This document shows, one piece after another, positions 61,580 through 64,000 of a stretch of 64,000 nucleotides of DNA. Source of the stretch: Pedobacter africanus (GTDB lineage Bacteria; Bacteroidota; Bacteroidia; Sphingobacteriales; Sphingobacteriaceae). The notes under the pieces are model-generated. The model saw only the letters and a list, made by a program, of their open reading frames with translations, was not told the origin of the DNA and did not search any database. Both the position numbers and the translations under genes were made by a program. The DNA lies in the NCBI RefSeq assembly GCF_900176535.1, contig NZ_FWXT01000001.1, positions 1,054,001-1,118,000 on the forward strand, in the 5' to 3' direction. Numbering within the stretch: the stretch's first letter is position 1; the number at the start of each line of letters is the position of its first letter.

Positions 61580-64000
61580 CAGCAGCACTCGTCTACCAGG
61601 TACAAAATGGATTCATAGTTTTTACCAACTGCGTCAGACATGGCCATCTCGCAGGTCTTGGCGGTAGAATAGTAGCCCGAGCATTCCTGCCCTTTTACCT
61701 CTCCCGCCTCGGGTGCCGTAGCAGATGCCGTAAGTTCAGGGAACAAAAAGCCCCTGTCGCCCGCCATACCGCAGCAGCCCGCATGCAGGGGCACCACCAC
61801 ATTCCCGGCAAAATGGTTCGCCAGCTCAAACAGCTTTCCTTCCAGTCCCATCTTTTTCAGGGTGCATACCGGGTGCAGTACAATCCGGTCTTTCTTGCTG
61901 ATCTCCGGCAGTTTCGGAAGCACCACATCATACAGGTAATCTATGCTGTCAATGATCTGCAACTGGTCAAAATATCCCTGATGCTCCGCTGTAAGTACCG
62001 GCCGGCAGCTGTGCAGGGTATGTGTGCAGGAACTCACGTCGAGCACCACCGGAAAACGGCCCTGCGAGGTCCATCTCCACAGCTGCTCAATGGTCTGATT
62101 GGCGGTATGCGCAAATGCAGCGCTGTACCCTTTAGAAGAAAACAGCTGTCCGCAGCACATGCCATGAATGTCATCCGGTACCATCACCCTAATCCCGGCC
62201 TTGGCCGAAACGCTCATAAAAGTCTGGGCAGTACTTTTCTTGCCCTCCTTTGCGCCACCCATCATCCGGCTGATGCAGGTAGGAAAATAAACCACGGTAC
62301 CGTTTCTTTCGTGCTCAACGCCCGCAGCGCTCTTGAGGCTTCCGGCAGGTGCCTGCAGCTGGTTGCTCCACAAAGGCATGGCCGGAATGATCTTTTTGAT
62401 CCCTCCGGTGATGTTCCGCATGGCAGATGCACCAAAAATATGGTTTACCCCATTGCCAAGTTTCACGGCCAGTCCTGCTGCAAAAGCAGCGCCACGGAAA
62501 TTCCTGGCCACAATCACCGCAAGCCCGTTCGCTGTGCGGCTATGGCTTTCCCTGCGCAGCCGCTTTACCAGGTCGCCCGTATTGATATCTACCGGGCAGG
62601 CCGTGGCACAAAGCCCATCCACCGCACAGGTATCCAGTCCGTCGTATTGATATTCCTTCACCAGCTGGTCAAAAGTAGCTTCATCGCCCTTTGCCCTTAA
62701 ACCTGCCAGTTCCCTGCGCACCACTATCCTTTGCCTTGGGGTAAGGGTAAGGTTACGGCTCGGGCATTTATGTTCGCAATAGCCACATTCTATACAGCGG
62801 TCCACCTCCTGCTCTACGGCAGGCAGGGGCTTCAGGTCGGCAATATGTGCTTTTTTATCTTTATTGATGATCACTCCAGGGTTCAGCAGGTTCTTCGGAT
62901 CCACTACCGCCTTCAGCCTTTCCATGATCTGATAGGCTTCTGCCCCCCATTCGGTTTCTATAAAGGGCGCCATGTTACGCCCGGTGCCATGCTCGGCCTT
63001 TAAGGTCCCATCATATTGCTCCACCACCAGCTTCACCACATCCTGCATAAAGCTATCGTAGCGTGCTATCTCTGCCTGGGTATGGAAGGCCTGGGTCACC
63101 ACAAAGTGGATGTTTCCATCTTTGGCATGACCGAAAATGATGGCCTCATGGTAACTGTATTTCTTAAACAGCTCCTGCAGGTCAAGGATGGCATCCCCAA
63201 GCTGCGCTACGGGAAAGGCAATGTCTTCCAGGATCACTGTGGTGCCGCTGGCCCTTACCGCACCAACCGCCGGGAACATTCCCTTGCGCAGTTTCCAGTA
63301 AAAAGCCTGCTGTTTCGCATCTTCTGTAAACACCGGTGGTTCCAGCATCGATAAGGATCCGGCCGAAGCCAGGAACACATTGCGCTTGGCATGCAGTTCC
63401 CCGGGTGTATTGGCCTGAAATTCGACCAGCAATGCAGCCGCAGTTTCAGGTAGGGTCTTTAACCGTTCAGGCACACCCTTTAAATTGTCTATCGACCGCA
63501 AAGAAGCCCTGTCCATCAGCTCTACGGCCTCAGCACCGGCTACAGTTAAAGGGATGATGGCCTGACAGGCCGCATAGATATCCGGGAAATAGATAAAGGC
63601 TGTACTCTTACAGGCAAAATCAGGCACCGTTTCCATCACCGCCTCAGCAATGAAACCCAGCGTACCTTCGGCACCAATTAAAAGGTGTGCCAGCACATCC
63701 AGCGGATGCTGGTGGTCTATAAAAGCATTCAGCGAATATCCTACCGTATTCTTGGTCTGGTATTTTCTTCGGATCAGCTCATACAGTTCAATATTCCCTG
63801 CAAGCTGCTCCTGTATATTTTTTATGGCATCAAATAATTGCGGACAATCCCGCTCGAAGTTTTGATAATCCCCTGCTTTCTCGGTGCTGAAAGACTTCCC
63901 GTCGGGTAAAATGAACCGGATATGCCGGGTAGTATGGTACGAGTTCAGCTTTACCCCGCAGCACATCCCGCTCGAATTGTTGGAAAGGATCCCGCCCATC
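61579..64000 (-). CDS. FAD-binding and Fe-S oxidoreductase (D-lactate dehydrogenase/glycolate oxidase type), N-terminus beyond window
   Basis: The visible 807 codons begin inside an FAD-binding-4 domain (GGILSNNSSGMCCG) and run through the FAD-oxidase C-terminal domain (about 230-380 of the visible part, with FGHAKDGNIHFVV and EHGTGRNMAPF). Two 4Fe-4S sets follow (CIECGYCEHKCP, CAVDGLCATACP), then cysteine-rich CCG motifs (HGMCCGQLFSSKGY, HAGCCGMAGDRG) near the C-terminus. This is the fused form of D-lactate or glycolate dehydrogenase that passes electrons to the quinone pool. The true start lies upstream of the window. Its stop overlaps the helicase start. Confidence 0.9.
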   Translation of the reverse strand, partial: MGGILSNNSSGMCCGVKLNSYHTTRHIRFILPDGKSFSTEKAGDYQNFERDCPQLFDAIKNIQEQLAGNIELYELIRRKYQTKNTVGYSLNAFIDHQHPLDVLAHLLIGAEGTLGFIAEAVMETVPDFACKSTAFIYFPDIYAACQAIIPLTVAGAEAVELMDRASLRSIDNLKGVPERLKTLPETAAALLVEFQANTPGELHAKRNVFLASAGSLSMLEPPVFTEDAKQQAFYWKLRKGMFPAVGAVRASGTTVILEDIAFPVAQLGDAILDLQELFKKYSYHEAIIFGHAKDGNIHFVVTQAFHTQAEIARYDSFMQDVVKLVVEQYDGTLKAEHGTGRNMAPFIETEWGAEAYQIMERLKAVVDPKNLLNPGVIINKDKKAHIADLKPLPAVEQEVDRCIECGYCEHKCPSRNLTLTPRQRIVVRRELAGLRAKGDEATFDQLVKEYQYDGLDTCAVDGLCATACPVDINTGDLVKRLRRESHSRTANGLAVIVARNFRGAAFAAGLAVKLGNGVNHIFGASAMRNITGGIKKIIPAMPLWSNQLQAPAGSLKSAAGVEHERNGTVVYFPTCISRMMGGAKEGKKSTAQTFMSVSAKAGIRVMVPDDIHGMCCGQLFSSKGYSAAFAHTANQTIEQLWRWTSQGRFPVVLDVSSCTHTLHSCRPVLTAEHQGYFDQLQIIDSIDYLYDVVLPKLPEISKKDRIVLHPVCTLKKMGLEGKLFELANHFAGNVVVPLHAGCCGMAGDRGFLFPELTASATAPEAGEVKGQECSGYYSTAKTCEMAMSDAVGKNYESILYLVDECC

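Noticed and set aside
61783..62700. Long plus-strand open frame antisense to the FAD/Fe-S oxidoreductase
   Set aside because: It is opposite a gene with clear Fe-S motifs and has no signal, domain or plausible composition; it is a by-product of codon bias in the real gene.
1..64000. Insertion sequences, prophage, tRNA, rRNA or integration sites
   Set aside because: No transposase, integrase, terminal repeats, tRNA cloverleaf or rRNA sequence was recognised on either strand by eye.

Overview
The window looks like chromosome from a Bacteroidota bacterium of the Sphingobacteriaceae (Pedobacter-like). This is inferred from gene content, not from a marker search. The supporting features are a TonB-dependent receptor with an N-terminal carboxypeptidase-regulatory-like domain, a serine palmitoyltransferase-type enzyme, a 58-residue histone H1-like protein, an MraY with the extra periplasmic insertion seen in this phylum, several TAnnTTTG-type -7 promoter elements, and many outer-membrane barrels and lipoproteins. 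No rRNA, tRNA, insertion sequence, prophage or CRISPR array was recognised. Most of the window is well-ordered core genome with two accessory blocks.

Layout. 1-1324: biotin carboxylase (cut by the window edge) and threonine aldolase. 1581-6230: sugar metabolism, with two BadF/BadG-type sugar kinases, an NrtR-like regulator with a degenerate Nudix box, pfkA and a first GAPDH. 6359-9350: a lipoprotein and an M3 metallopeptidase. 9402-13095: a tightly overlapping five-gene minus-strand operon (ECF sigma factor, inner-membrane segment plus barrel protein, YceI, DUF5777-like barrel, Rieske lipoprotein). 13257-20658: a second ECF sigma factor with a TPR membrane partner, divergent from a lipoprotein, a PKD/barrel protein and a 906-residue secreted TPR-CHAT (caspase-like) protein. 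20636-25008: glycogen branching enzyme and a GH31 glucosidase. 25174-28098: TonB-dependent receptor. 28287-32089: penicillin-acylase-family hydrolase, small membrane protein and LuxE-like acyl-protein synthetase. 32104-38822: tyrS, an AcpH-like gene, ligA, dapA, histone H1-like gene and serine palmitoyltransferase.

38988-54672 is a complete minus-strand division and cell-wall (dcw) cluster: mraZ-rsmH-ftsL-ftsI-murE-mraY-murD-ftsW-murG-murC-ftsQ-ftsA-ftsZ. It lacks murF, murB and ddl. MurE carries the DNPR motif of meso-diaminopimelate ligases, which fits dapA nearby. Three TACCAC repeats at exact 10-bp spacing upstream of mraZ look like the MraZ operator. Three DnaA-box-like TTTTCCACA sites lie between ftsA and ftsZ. 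54874-57538 is a second glycolytic unit (a second, different GAPDH, a GNAT acetyltransferase, pgk). 57653-64000 holds an M1 peptidase, two tiny highly charged proteins, an SF1 helicase and an FAD/Fe-S D-lactate-dehydrogenase-type enzyme cut by the window end.

The best candidate for a poorly described system is the ECF/TPR/lipoprotein/PKD/TPR-CHAT block at 13257-20658, together with the neighbouring ECF operon whose second product appears to join an inner-membrane anchor to an outer-membrane barrel.
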